Source of the DNA: Ciona intestinalis
Taxonomy: Eukaryota; Chordata; Ascidiacea; Phlebobranchia; Cionidae
Direction of reading: 5' to 3'
Assembly: GCF_000224145.3 (NCBI RefSeq)
Contig: NW_004190583.1
Location: 82,356 to 146,355 of the forward strand
DNA: 64,000 nucleotides
This document shows, piece by piece, positions 10,809-21,709 of this stretch. The notes under the pieces are model-generated. The model ran no database searches. It saw only the letters and a program-made list of their open reading frames with translations, and had not been told where the DNA came from. Every line of letters begins with the position of its first letter. Positions within the stretch are counted from its first letter, which is position 1. The translations under genes and the position numbers were made by a program.

Positions 10809-11843
10809 CAAAGTTAGTATAGACCAAGTTAGGAAACGGATTGTAAAACAACGAGTCTTGTTATCCATTGTCGCGCGTCTATGACGTCATAGACGCCACC
10901 ATTACGGAGCCCACGACATAGCATTTTATCATTGCTGGGTGCTGTTTTTCGTTTAAATATTGCGATTTTTTAAAAACCAAGCACTTCTGCGCGTAAAAAT
11001 GGCTTTCTACTAATGTTATATCTTATCACAATAATAAACCTCACAAAAATAATCAACTTTTATTGAACATTCAATCAATTAAAGAGTAAAAAAACAGAAA
11101 ATATCAAGTTTACTAACCAAAAACAAAAAAGAACATGTTTAAAATATAAAAATACAAACAAAAACGCATAACATTACCATAAACTGGTGTATCTAGCTGC
11201 AGTTTTGCATGTAAATTGCCGTGATTTTACTTTTGGGCTCACAAACTTAACACGTATACCCGGCAACGAAACTTAAGGTATCTGTGTAAAATTTGCCTAA
11301 TATCGAAGTGACATTGAGGAAAACAATACTGAGTTACTATTTTTGGTCCTCTGCTTGAATTAGTGAGCTACCTTTTCTGCGTTCCGGGTCTTTATGAAAT
11401 CGGAAAACGCGAACACCTTATCTGCTAGTACTTAAGCAGTTTGGGGCTGCATTACCACTCATGTTGGGTTATAAATGTAGTAAAGAATGGCTCTGTAGAT
11501 TCGTAGGTATGATCATATACTATTATGTAAACTAAGCTGATTGCTGCTAGTTTTAATCGCCAAGTAAATTACCCTGTTAAACCACACTGGTCGCCGAAAA
11601 CCAGTCAAAATATTAATTTACTTCACATTAATTCCTAGGTTTAATATTATATAACAAGATTTATATTAGAAATTATATTTTAAACGTTAAAACAGCCGCT
11701 ATACGTGTTTTCTTGCTTTGTATAGCTTACAAGGACTAAATGAACACATGCCGACCATGCATTTGTATAGGCGATTGACGCTCTGTGGGCTCCGTAATGG
11801 CGGACACGAGCGCCGTTTCCTAACTTGGTCTATACTAACTTTG
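10809..11843. mobile_element. Non-autonomous hAT element 2 (1,035 bp)
   Basis: Starts CAAAGTTAGTATAGACCAAG and ends with its exact reverse complement. The perfect terminal inverted repeat is 31 bp (10809-10839 and 11813-11843). A second, inner inverted segment (CCATTACGGAGCCCAC) occurs near both ends. It is flanked by GTTTGTCT on both sides, an 8-bp duplication typical of hAT. It is AT-rich inside, with no transposase frame. Confidence 0.85.
10875..10896. repeat. Perfect 22-bp palindrome centred on a CRE
   Basis: The palindrome has TGACGTCA at its centre and GCGTCTA arms, just inside the left end of hAT element 2. The centre matches the cAMP-response element consensus. It may equally be part of the transposon's subterminal structure. 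Confidence 0.8.
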
Positions 11844-11851
11844 GTTTGTCT
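11844..11851. repeat. hAT target-site duplication, copy 3 (GTTTGTCT)
   Basis: Right flank of hAT element 2, identical to the other two copies. Confidence 0.8.
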
Positions 11852-12391
11852 ATACTCTATATAAACCCATATGCTTTCTTTTTTACAAAAATCGATGCAT
11901 TGTACACCTTTATACTGGTATAAGCAACAACATATTTATCGATTGCATTTCTAAAAGGCTCTCACATTGGTTATGCGTGTGCAGATGCATGTTGTATTAG
12001 CGAATGTCAGAATAAGTTTCTTTGAAATAAAATGTGCTTTTAGTACACGTTGGAATTATTCTATATAGTTAATTTTTATAACAGTGAATTTACGAGCAAA
12101 TGCCTATTGCAAAAGAGTACCTGTGAGGGTCATACCTACAATTTTTGTATTTTGGGGAAAGCTATACACAACAGACAACAGATTAGTTATCAAAACAGTC
12201 TTTATCCGTCCAATACCGCAAAGTTTACGAATGTATGGCGAAATATATATTTTATCTATGGCGCAATGGCACGCTTCAGTGAGTGTTGTCTTGGAGACTT
12301 ACCAACGCGACGCTACGAGTTGTTTGGTTAGTTAATAGGCTTTTAATTAATGTACTTAACTTATCATGTAAAGCCGATATGATACTTTAAA
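11852..12391. other. Upstream region of the 505-residue protein gene
   Basis: It separates the transposon pair from the ATG at 12392, and the promoter should be here. Open frames at 12050-12335 overlap in two phases and show no family features, so I treat them as chance. No regulatory motif was recognised. Confidence 0.4.
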
Positions 12392-15300
12392 ATGGCGGAT
12401 TTTGAAGACACAAGAAATCCTGATGGTGATTTTGTTTTGCAAGGACGAAAAACGCCAATAAGGTACATTTACAATGTGTTTAACATTACTAAAATTGTCA
12501 ATACATTTAGTGCGCGAAAATTACGCCCACTCTTGTTTATTATAGGCAAAAGTCTGATGATTATTTAAGCAACACGCAGAAAACTTTGACCAGCAAGAAC
12601 TTGAGTAGTAGCCTTAATTTATCAGGTAATTTGTTGGTTTATATAAGTATCCTCAAGGGTGGGGAATTTATATAGGAAGGCCACATAAGTGGTAACTTAA
12701 ATTTAGCGGGGACTTAAGAAAGTTCTTGAAATGATAGAAAAAAAAATATAGTTTATTTTATAGCTCTTTTAGTACCAATATTTATTTCAAGCGCTCCAGC
12801 CTAAACTGGTAGTACCATACAAAGATTATCTTGCTCACATGTTTAATATGTTTCTATATTTTTAAATTTTTGTTCTATATTAGCATGTGTTTAAACGTAT
12901 ATTGTAAATGCAATTATATTATAATAATACAAAGGTTCAAAAAAAGGCAATCCAAGTATTGAAGAACTGGAACACTCTCTAAACGAACTAAAGTTTGATT
13001 TGGAAAATCTCAATGAAAGTTTGAGAGAAAATTACGGAAAAACTGAGATTTTTCTTGGGGAAGATTTGGACAGCCAAGGAAACGCTTGCAATTTTAACAG
13101 GTTGTTAAAATTTTACATAAAGGTTTAATGCTACAAGGGTAGGGGTTTAAGGCTTTCGTAAAAATAAATGCGCGAAGTTGCCTGTACATCTCTTTCAAAC
13201 TTATTATCAAATTGATTTTAGGACTTTCATTACATCACAGTCACACATGATACTTACATTATTACATCACAGTGGAGATGAAGATCCAGAACTTACGCAT
13301 TTACTCCAACGTGACGATCATGAAGCTGTCAGTCACACGCGACCTTATGACCCCAAGTGGTTTAGTGACCCCAAACATCGAACCAAACCTATGGGGGATT
13401 ACCCCATGATGCAGAGCTTGGGGGTTACCAGGAGGGGGGTTTCCCCAGTTAATCGTAGCATTGGAAGATACGGAGCGGAAATCGCAACAAAGGTGATTAT
13501 GATGTCACTGAGACATGTTTAAAATAAGGAGTTAATTATTCTTTAAAATTATTTTAACATTGTGAAAGCTAGAGATAACCCCACTCACATGAATCACCTG
13601 CGTTAAATAAAAACTGGGACATGTCTGACCTTTTTAAGACCATGCGTTCTACCAACATCTCAATCAGCTCTATAAAAAAACTAAACTACAAACAGGATGT
13701 AACAGGGCAACTCACAGCAGTCGATCTCGCATCGAATGAGAAAAACTTTCCGATCCGACTTAGCGCTCCTCACATCGTGGGAGTCCGATCCCTTCTTCCC
13801 CCAAAGTTTCCAGTCCAACCTCAGGATAAAGAGAAAGCCAAATCTGCTAGGTTTAGATCAAGGTATAATTAACCTGTGAGAATCGCGCAAGTTTATTTGT
13901 TTTGGAAGTTTTTAATATTGAAAAATGACAATTGTTAGAACAAGTGTATTTTGTTTTGTACAATATTTTAATCTCCAAAAAGTTAAAAATTCAATATTTT
14001 GATGGTATAATATTTTAATCTCTACAAATAAGTTTAATGTTCAAAGTTCAGATATTTTAAAAATATTTAAAGGGTTATAGTTAGACATGCCTTAACAGAG
14101 ATTTAGCCTTAATGTCCCACCCAACAAAGTCTACTTTTGTTGCTCTATTAGATTACTACAGCTCCACAATTTTGTCCAGTTTTATTGTTGCATCACTTAT
14201 AAAGTATATAATCTTACTCTGTTGGATCCACACATTCAAATCAGTTCATTTAATTCAAGTTTAACATCCACCACTGCTCCTCAGATCCCTTGATGCTAGA
14301 TTAAACAAAAGCTTCCCAATCACATCACGCATGAGTCGCTCACGAAATAAATCCCGTGCACGAGATAGATCACCGTCTCCTCTTCCTGCTTGGATGCCAA
14401 CTTCATCACGAGCCAACGCAAGCGCGCAACCCCCACCACCAGTTAAAAAGAGGTATAAAAGTTACCGAAATAAATAAACTAGGATGAGATTATTAAAATT
14501 TCCTCTGCAAGGATGTATATATGGGTAACTGCATATTACAACCTTCAGTTAAAAGAAAAAGGTGCAAATTTGATGTAGAAATTCTAATTGGATGAATTGG
14601 TGTCAGAGCATTACCAAGTATTAATTTTAATGTGAAATTAAAAAAACAAAACATGAATGCTATTCCAAACACTTATTGATAAAAATCTATGACGCTATCA
14701 CACTGCATTGCTTGATGACATCACTTAGTGTTGATTCTGGTATTCCATCCTTCAGGGGAAGATCTCCAATGAGAAAACGCCCAGCTACAGCAACTGGACA
14801 TCGTGATAAAGAAGTAAGAAGTGTTTGGGATGAAATAGATCTTTCTAAGTCTCTTCCACTAGCAAAGACAAGAGGGGGGGCAGGATATGTTCGCCCTACT
14901 GTGAGTTTGGACTGTGAATTTTAAATATGATACGTTTGTGTTAAAAAAAGAGCATTGTGTTAAAGGCGCACCCTTAGACACCTTATATCTTTATTTTAAG
15001 GGCAATACAGTTTGCAGAATAAAACTAATTACGTAAAACTCCACTGTCTGCTGTTAATTTCCACCTCTTTATTGTTTTGAATTAATAAGGTCTTACTTTT
15101 TTACTGTAAGAAAAAGGTTTGGTAAAAAATGTTTAAAAAACAAAAGATGAAATACAGTTGTATGTGAAAAAAAAATAACTGAAATTGTTTTACTCTGGGT
15201 GTTGGGGTAATGGGCCAATCGTGGCCTAAATCCTAGAACCCTTGGCGTGATACGCGGAACCTCAACCACATGAAATAGAAAAAAATACTGAAATTGTTTG

Positions 15301-16386
15301 GATTTATTTTTAAAGGTTCAGCCACAACCAGGACACTTGGAACTATCGTTTCTACGAGCTGCTGATCAGATTGACACGAGGAGAGCTTTAGTGGAGAATT
15401 CACCTTATCAACAAAAGCTGGCAAAGTTTGTATTATAATGTTGTAGCATTAAATACTTGAATAGCACTTACTATTCCTCGATTTTTCTAAGGGGGCTACA
15501 ACAATTGCTGTTACAGGGCTCAACTGCCAATGAATGTTAAATTTTTAAGGACACACATCTGCACACATGAGTATCAACATTTAGAATATCCTTGGTTACG
15601 ACCCAGCACTTTAGGAACTAAAAGCCCTTGACTTAAATTGAAATATAATCCATCTTTTTCTGTTCTATACATAGAAAGTGAATCAGATAGTATGGGGTTA
15701 CATGGCGCAATATTATATATAAATAGGACAAGGTCGACCTTTCATTCGTAATATGATAGTATGACAACATCGAACACATGCCCCTCGTAATTGAATTATT
15801 ACCCCCCAAGAAATGAGATACATAATATTAATACAATCGCCAGGCTAAGATTGGAACGTCTTCGAGTAGAAGAAGAATATCTTCTTCAACTTAAACGGGA
15901 ATCTGAATTGGAAAGAATAAGAGGCCCCAAACCTAAGTGGTGAGTGAAGCTAAGTTATAAAAAGTCCTACTTAAGATAGAACATATGGGGAAAAGATGAA
16001 CAACCCCAACCACCTAAAAATCGATCCCACTAAATTATTACAAGCATGAAGCATTAACTTAGTTTAAAGATATCAAAACTCTGCAGAGTCGATGCAATAC
16101 AGTTTAAATATTTACAAAAATAAATTCTAAAATCGGGCTGTTGTTTTAATGCTAGAATTTATGATGCTCGTAAGCTGTAACACATTAAGCTTGTACAACT
16201 TGGGGCATTCCTTACCACAGGTACGAATCAAAAGGGCCAGAGTTCCACTATGAATGCAACAAGAACACAGCTCTTCATAAAAATCGTGACAACTGGTCGG
16301 ATACTATGGATTATAGAAATCATCTATTAAAATCTTCACGAGAATTCACAATGAACATGAGGGGACCTGTACCTGTGCCAAGATAA
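12392..16386 (+). CDS. Unrecognised 505-residue coiled-coil protein
   Basis: Exons: 12392-12462, 12546-12625, 12935-13100, 13222-13492, 13639-13862, 14285-14452, 14729-14900, 15322-15425, 15844-15939, 16221-16386. All ten join in phase with GT-AG signals, giving 505 residues ending in PVPVPR. The ATG context is AAAATGGCG. Features: a short acidic coiled-coil region in exon 3 (IEELEHSLNELKFDLENLNE); an RS/P-rich basic region in exon 6 (MSRSRNKSRARDRSPSP) running into a proline run; a predicted helical coil in exons 8-9 (LRLERLRVEEEYLLQLKRES); and a tail rich in aromatic and basic residues (KWYESKGPEFHYECNKN). There are no membrane segments and no catalytic motif. The layout resembles centrosome or cilium-associated proteins, but this is only an impression. 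It converges with QKI; AATAAA signals at 16594 and 16605 probably end the transcript. Confidence 0.8.
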
Positions 16387-16593
16387 ACTTAAAAACTACT
16401 GGAATTGTTTAAATTCAATCATTGAAGTTGCTGCAAGTTACTGAATCTATTGGCAGTCTTGCCAAATTACTGATACCATGAATTACCTGCACTATTTAAT
16501 TTGAATCATGTTGAAAAGTATTGGCACAATTTATCCACTTTTTGCACAATTTACATATCACTGTGCACATGTAGTTTATGTGTGTTTAGATTA

Positions 16594-16610
16594 AATAAAG
16601 TAGAAATAAA
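16594..16610 (+). terminator. Polyadenylation signals of the 505-residue protein gene
   Basis: Two AATAAA hexamers (16594-16599 and 16605-16610) lie about 210 bases after the stop codon. Confidence 0.6.
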
Positions 16611-16743
16611 AGTATTTCTTCAGTGTGATTTTATCAAACAGGATAGTTCTATTAATTCTATTGAACCAATCAAAATAAACCAATGAACCATTTTATTATA
16701 TTTGGCAAACAACCAAATAAGTAGTTAAAAGGTTAAAATAAAA

Positions 16744-16749
16744 TTTATT
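16744..16749 (-). terminator. Probable QKI polyadenylation signal
   Basis: AATAAA on the minus strand, about 4.9 kb beyond the QKI stop codon and about 135 bp from the poly(A) signals of the converging gene. I saw no gene between it and the QKI stop. Closer signals may also be used, since AT-rich DNA offers several. Confidence 0.4.
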
Positions 16750-17960
16750 GCAACATTGCGCAAGTAAACAAACAAAACAGCTATTAAAGTGTATTTAGCA
16801 AACATTGTAAATTTTTAAAATACATTTCTGATGAAATGTTGGGTAAACATAATTGAACTTTGCATTCACTTGGGACATTACTAGGTCCATTTTGATCTGC
16901 TACTCTGTATAAATGACTTGATATACACTAGAAATACCTGTTAAAGGAATATTAAAAACTATCAAAATTCAAGATCCACTTAAAAATCCACTTAAAACTG
17001 CATGACTGGATGGGAACCTGTCGTACAACTGACTGAATATACAACCAGAAACAAGTATTGGCAGAACACTTAATAAGAATAATTTAAAAGTCCAAGACTG
17101 ATCAAACTTTTGTTTTAAAGACTTGATTCAGTTAGAAAAAAGCAAAGTTAACGTAATGGTAACCGCTCACACCATAACTGACAGGAAAATAAAATAACGG
17201 AAATATCTATCGCAACTTAAAGACGTAGTAATGTTTTTGATATTCAGTGAAATCTGGGGAGACAGTTACACTCATAGTTGTCAAACATAGGTAACCTCAC
17301 TGATTAATGTGATGAATGCAATAAACTTTACCTCTGCTTGTTTGTGTATACACCTAACAGCAGGGTAAAAGTATTTTAGGGATGAAAACTGGGGTGCTTA
17401 AACAAACATAATATCATCCCGGTTTTAAAAGTTTGGGTAGCATATCACCCAAGAAAACTCTACTGTTTTCACTTATGTCTTGACTCAAATAGAAATTTCT
17501 TTAAGATTTAGGAAAAACATTCTAAATGTTTCGAAATCCAGCTTTTGGATGAAACTGTTGAATATAAATGTTATTTAGTGGTAGCAAAGCAAATGTTAGT
17601 TGTGACAGAAATCAATTTATTCACCATTACACTACATCACTACAAAGGAACATTGTTATGTACATTGTGAGTCGATAGCAAGCATTGTTAGGTAACAAAC
17701 ACAACATTCTGGATTAAACTTGATCATTTATGTGGAGATGAATATTTTGTCACAATATAAAGAAAGGATTAAGCCACAAATATAAACACATAAACAAATC
17801 TTAACAATGGAAAGTTATCATGCACAATATCAGTGCATTCTACAAATGATAAAAGCTACATTATTGGGTGGGCAAGCTGTAGTGTATAATTATCCCCATT
17901 GCTATACAGCGCCTATTTATCTACAAGTTGAATGATTAAAACTTGAATCAAAAAGCACTT

Positions 17961-17970
17961 GTTAGTTAGT
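17961..17970 (-). promoter_or_regulatory. Quaking response element candidate 1
   Basis: The minus strand reads ACTAACTAAC, a core ACUAAY followed at once by a UAAY half-site. That is the known bipartite target of STAR proteins such as QKI. It lies in the presumed QKI 3' UTR. Confidence 0.45.
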
Positions 17971-18991
17971 GATGTGTTGGCATGAGTGGATTAGTTGACA
18001 CATCAAATGCATTAATAGAAATCATATAACACAGCAAATTTAATGGATTTAGTCGGCACTGTATTAGGACTGTAATACAACAAAACAGAACACAGAAAAT
18101 TAAAATTTCTGGTTAAAAAAGAAGAGTTATTGGTTATACAGTCATGGTAATATGTAGTGGAAAACAACATTGTGAGAGTCTATACTTTATTTTATAAAAC
18201 TACATTGAAATTTTTCAATACTGATAATTGATAAACCTTAGAAAAGATAAGACGTGTAAAAAGTTTGTGGGTTCGGGCAAGAGCTGGCTTTGGCAGCTTT
18301 AGCTTGGCCAATTGCCAATAGTTTGGCTTTTCTTGTGTGTAACGGAACTTGGAAAAGAAGCCACATTCGACTTACGTCGTTTTATACACGATAAAAATCA
18401 TATGAATAAAATACAAACAGGTAAATACAGTTTATAGCGAAGAATATAAACTTGTAACAAAATACAAAAGTATTTCAGCACCTTATACTTTGTGCCGTTG
18501 AATGTTAAAGATTTAATTCAAATAATTAAACAACATGTTATAATATTTATCGTCTGTGGAGAAAATTCTGCCAAACTTTGATACAGTAAGGCACCAAAGA
18601 AACAACCTACTACAAAAATGAATGGAAGTTGGAAACAATTACCAATAAATTTGTGAGCGCTGAAAACCAATGGCTTGCAATAAAACTAACATTATGAAAC
18701 TTTTGATACTCAGAACGATACCACAATAACAAGATATCGAAAGGCACTTTAAAATAGAAGGTAATTAATAGAAAATGACATGGAAATGGAATAAGCTTCA
18801 TGTGTAATATGAATACTGTTATGCCAATTCAATTTGAGTGCATGTTTGTATTCGGAAATACCTGCTTCATTGTTTAAATCCCAGTCTTAACTAATATGAC
18901 ACCATTTCAATATAAACTAGAACTCAGAATGCGAAATATACATGAACCCCCACCTTTGAGTCATTAAACAACACTTCAAATGCTATTTTAT

Positions 18992-19009
18992 CATTAACAG
19001 ACTGTTAGT
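18992..19009 (-). promoter_or_regulatory. Quaking response element candidate 2
   Basis: The minus strand reads ACTAAC, a 7-base spacer, then TAAT. It fits the bipartite ACUAAY-N-UAAY pattern, more weakly than the two adjacent-site copies. Confidence 0.3.
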
Positions 19010-19698
19010 TCACTAAAACTGATTGGGCCACTTCCACACATTCAATCATTATGTAAAGTTTAAATGTTGTTTAAACAAACTTTATCACCCATTTCAACTT
19101 AACCAGAACTGTTTACATATCCTTTATCATGAACTTGATTTGTCTACATTAGGGCAAAGTTCATTCTAATTACTCAAGTTATCATGATGGATTTTGAACT
19201 TGCCCTTGGGAAGGTTAAAGTTTAATATAAAATTGTTTATCTAAAAGATAAACATTCAGAGTAACTCTTCACCTTTGGGCAAACTTTTCCGTTTAAAACT
19301 TAACAGGATTAAAAGATTAATTATCCAGATTTTTCGCCAAGACTGGTTTTCAAATTAAGTTGAAAATCAGCAAAGGCTAAATGTAATGCACAACATCGTT
19401 CTATATGAATTGGATACCAAGTCAAATGGCATTAATTCCAAGGAATTATACCAGAGTTGGTTTTGTCTTTAAAGAATCACTAAATTTGCTTGTAAGCTGA
19501 ACTGAACTAAAGTTTGCCACAAACCAATTAATTTGTTCTAATTATTGGTGAACATGCTTACCAATAAGAAGCAGGGGGGGTGGTGTTAGAAGTTGTTACG
19601 TCCATCAAGTGCATAATGAAGTAGTAGCATCCAACTGTTAGGGTTAGGTGGGATAGGGGTGTGTGGAGGGTTGTGTGGTGTATGTGTTGAAAACGTTG

Positions 19699-19731
19699 TT
19701 TGTGTTGTGTTTGTGTTGTGTTTGTGTTGTG
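19699..19731. repeat. Short tandem repeat, TTTGTGTTGTG x3
   Basis: An 11-bp unit is repeated about three times in a GT-rich stretch of the presumed QKI 3' UTR. On the transcript strand it reads CA-rich (ACAAACAC). Confidence 0.7.
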
Positions 19732-19859
19732 GTAAAAGGGGCGGATTTTAACATTTATCGGCGAAAAATTTGGTAACACTGAACAAGGATTTAATGAAAG
19801 TTATCTCTACAGGTAGACATGCACTTGAATGTAACTGTTTTAGGAACGTAAAGGCACGT

Positions 19860-19869
19860 ATTAGTTAGT
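19860..19869 (-). promoter_or_regulatory. Quaking response element candidate 3
   Basis: The minus strand reads ACTAACTAAT, again a core site directly followed by a half-site. Confidence 0.45.
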
Positions 19870-20940
19870 GCACAAACGATTTAAAATCTCATGGAACTCC
19901 AGGGCCTGGTTGTTGCTGTTAAAGTGTTAATGCGATCTACGCATGCAGGTTCTTCTTATGCAGAAGGTATGTGTCAATTAGTGGCTGCTGTATGGTGATA
20001 GGTGCAGGGGGGGTGAAGGAAAACAAGACAAAAAACGATGATTAGTATTCACGACAACATTAAGCATCTAGTTACACAAGCAGGGCGAATAGCAAAGCGG
20101 TCCAATGTCTGATGTTTGTTTAGATGGTGTTTGGTAGCATCCATTCTAAGCAAACATAGAGACATTATAACAGTTGTGGAAGCAGGGTTTGAAAACTAAC
20201 ATCTCATGCAAATTAATTCCCAATACAACATAGAAATACCATTTCAAGCACAAGGGGTTCTAAGCCTTTACATTTTTGACAAAAGAATTTTAGAATCAAG
20301 TACAAACTTCAATTAACAGAAGTTACCAGAGTTTAAATTAACTTTTTTAAACTCCAATTGAACTACAACAGGAAATGAACTTAAATTAAAACCGTTTTAG
20401 AAATCGCGGCCAAATTTTAGCAAGAAAACCAAACATTTATGTTTAATTATTGTGGCAACAAACAGAGAGATAATATGATGAGTTCTGCCTTAAGGGCAAA
20501 GTTGATTTAGTTATGAAAAGATTTAAACAAAGACTCGCCAAATTAACTTATCCACACATTTTTCTTTTTTTTTAACTTATCCAAATTGCTTCCAAAACTG
20601 TTATTGACCAATTACCATTACAGAGTTATAATATAAATTTGCTAATAAAGCAAATTTAAATTTAAATTTTTAAGTTAAAGTAGTTTTAGTTAAAAAATAC
20701 AAAAAGTAAAATGCAAAAATTGAAAAATTCAACAATTTAAAAGAATTATCAACCATTAATTGTTAACAATAGGCACACATACATGTAACCATAAAAATAT
20801 CATAAAGACGTTTACATGCGTTAAGTTACTAAAGTACATTTTTGTGGAAAAGCGGTTAAAGCATTATGTTGTAATAATACACAATCAGGTTGTCATTCCG
20901 TAGGCATTGTTATGTAATACATGCATTTGTACAAATGACA

Positions 20941-20953
20941 ATTAGTAGTTAGG
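20941..20953 (-). promoter_or_regulatory. Quaking response element candidate 4 (weak)
   Basis: The minus strand reads CCTAACTACTAAT, with TAAC upstream of ACTAAT (half-site first). Weak by itself; listed because it joins three stronger sites in the same presumed 3' UTR. Confidence 0.25.
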
Positions 20954-21623
20954 GAATTGGTGGGGTGAAATAATTAGTGAGTGGCAAATTTTGGCTTTTT
21001 TTCTTTAACTTTAAACTAAAAACTATTTTCACCGTTTCCCACATTGGGGTAAAATTTATTTACACTTTAACTGTGGAACATTAAAATATTGGTGGAATAA
21101 TTAGAACCGGCAGCACTGTAAGAATAAATGACTGAAATATAGGGCACACTTTAAAGGGCAGCGTATGGCAGCAGTGTTGCACGTACTCATATTTTGGTGT
21201 CAGAAGTACTTAGTAATTGCAAAGTAATACAAAAATACTGAATATATTACGATAAAAATGACTAGGAAAGTACATGGAAGAAAAGGATATATGGGTAGGT
21301 AAAAACAAAAAGTAAAATTCTTTTGGATAACTTTAAAAAATATATAAAAACCTTCTAATCAACAAAAAATTTGTTAGAAAAGTTAATGCTACAAGCTGAT
21401 TTAGTGTGGTTTGTATACACTGCTTGGTAAAATGCATTTGTATCCAGATGAGTTAAAAATGATCAGCGCTTCGCGTCATTTCATACAATGTATAAACCGC
21501 ATGTTGTACAAGTAAGGCACATATATGTACAGATACTGCAATCTTATGTTAAGCTACAGAACGCAGGACGGATAAATACTGCGTGGTCTTTAACCTAATC
21601 CTGGAAAAAATATAAACCAAGTG

Positions 21624-21709
21624 TTAAGGGGAATTACCTGGGGGCCGCTGGTACGGGTGTACCCGGTTACCGGCTTGGGGTCTAACTATTTTAGTTCCGC
21701 AAGCTGCTC
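21624..21709 (-). CDS. qki: Quaking last exon, QKI-5-like tail
   Basis: It encodes [20 protein letters not shown] followed by QRPPGNSP and a stop. An internal donor-like CCCAG|GTAATT sits nine codons before the stop, so other tails may be made by splicing further downstream. Confidence 0.85.

Larger units (their letters stand above)
16750..21623 (-). other. Probable long 3' UTR (and possible alternative 3' exons) of QKI
   Basis: Nearly 5 kb with no supported coding frame. It contains two perfect ACTAACTAAY motifs on the minus strand and several single ACTAAY sites. QKI genes elsewhere have long 3' UTRs and alternative last exons, so part of this may be spliced. A GT-rich stretch lies at 19560-19745. 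Confidence 0.45.

Noticed and set aside
12050..12335. Two overlapping open frames before the 505-residue gene
   Set aside because: Different phases over the same bases, no domain features and no splice link to the ATG at 12392.
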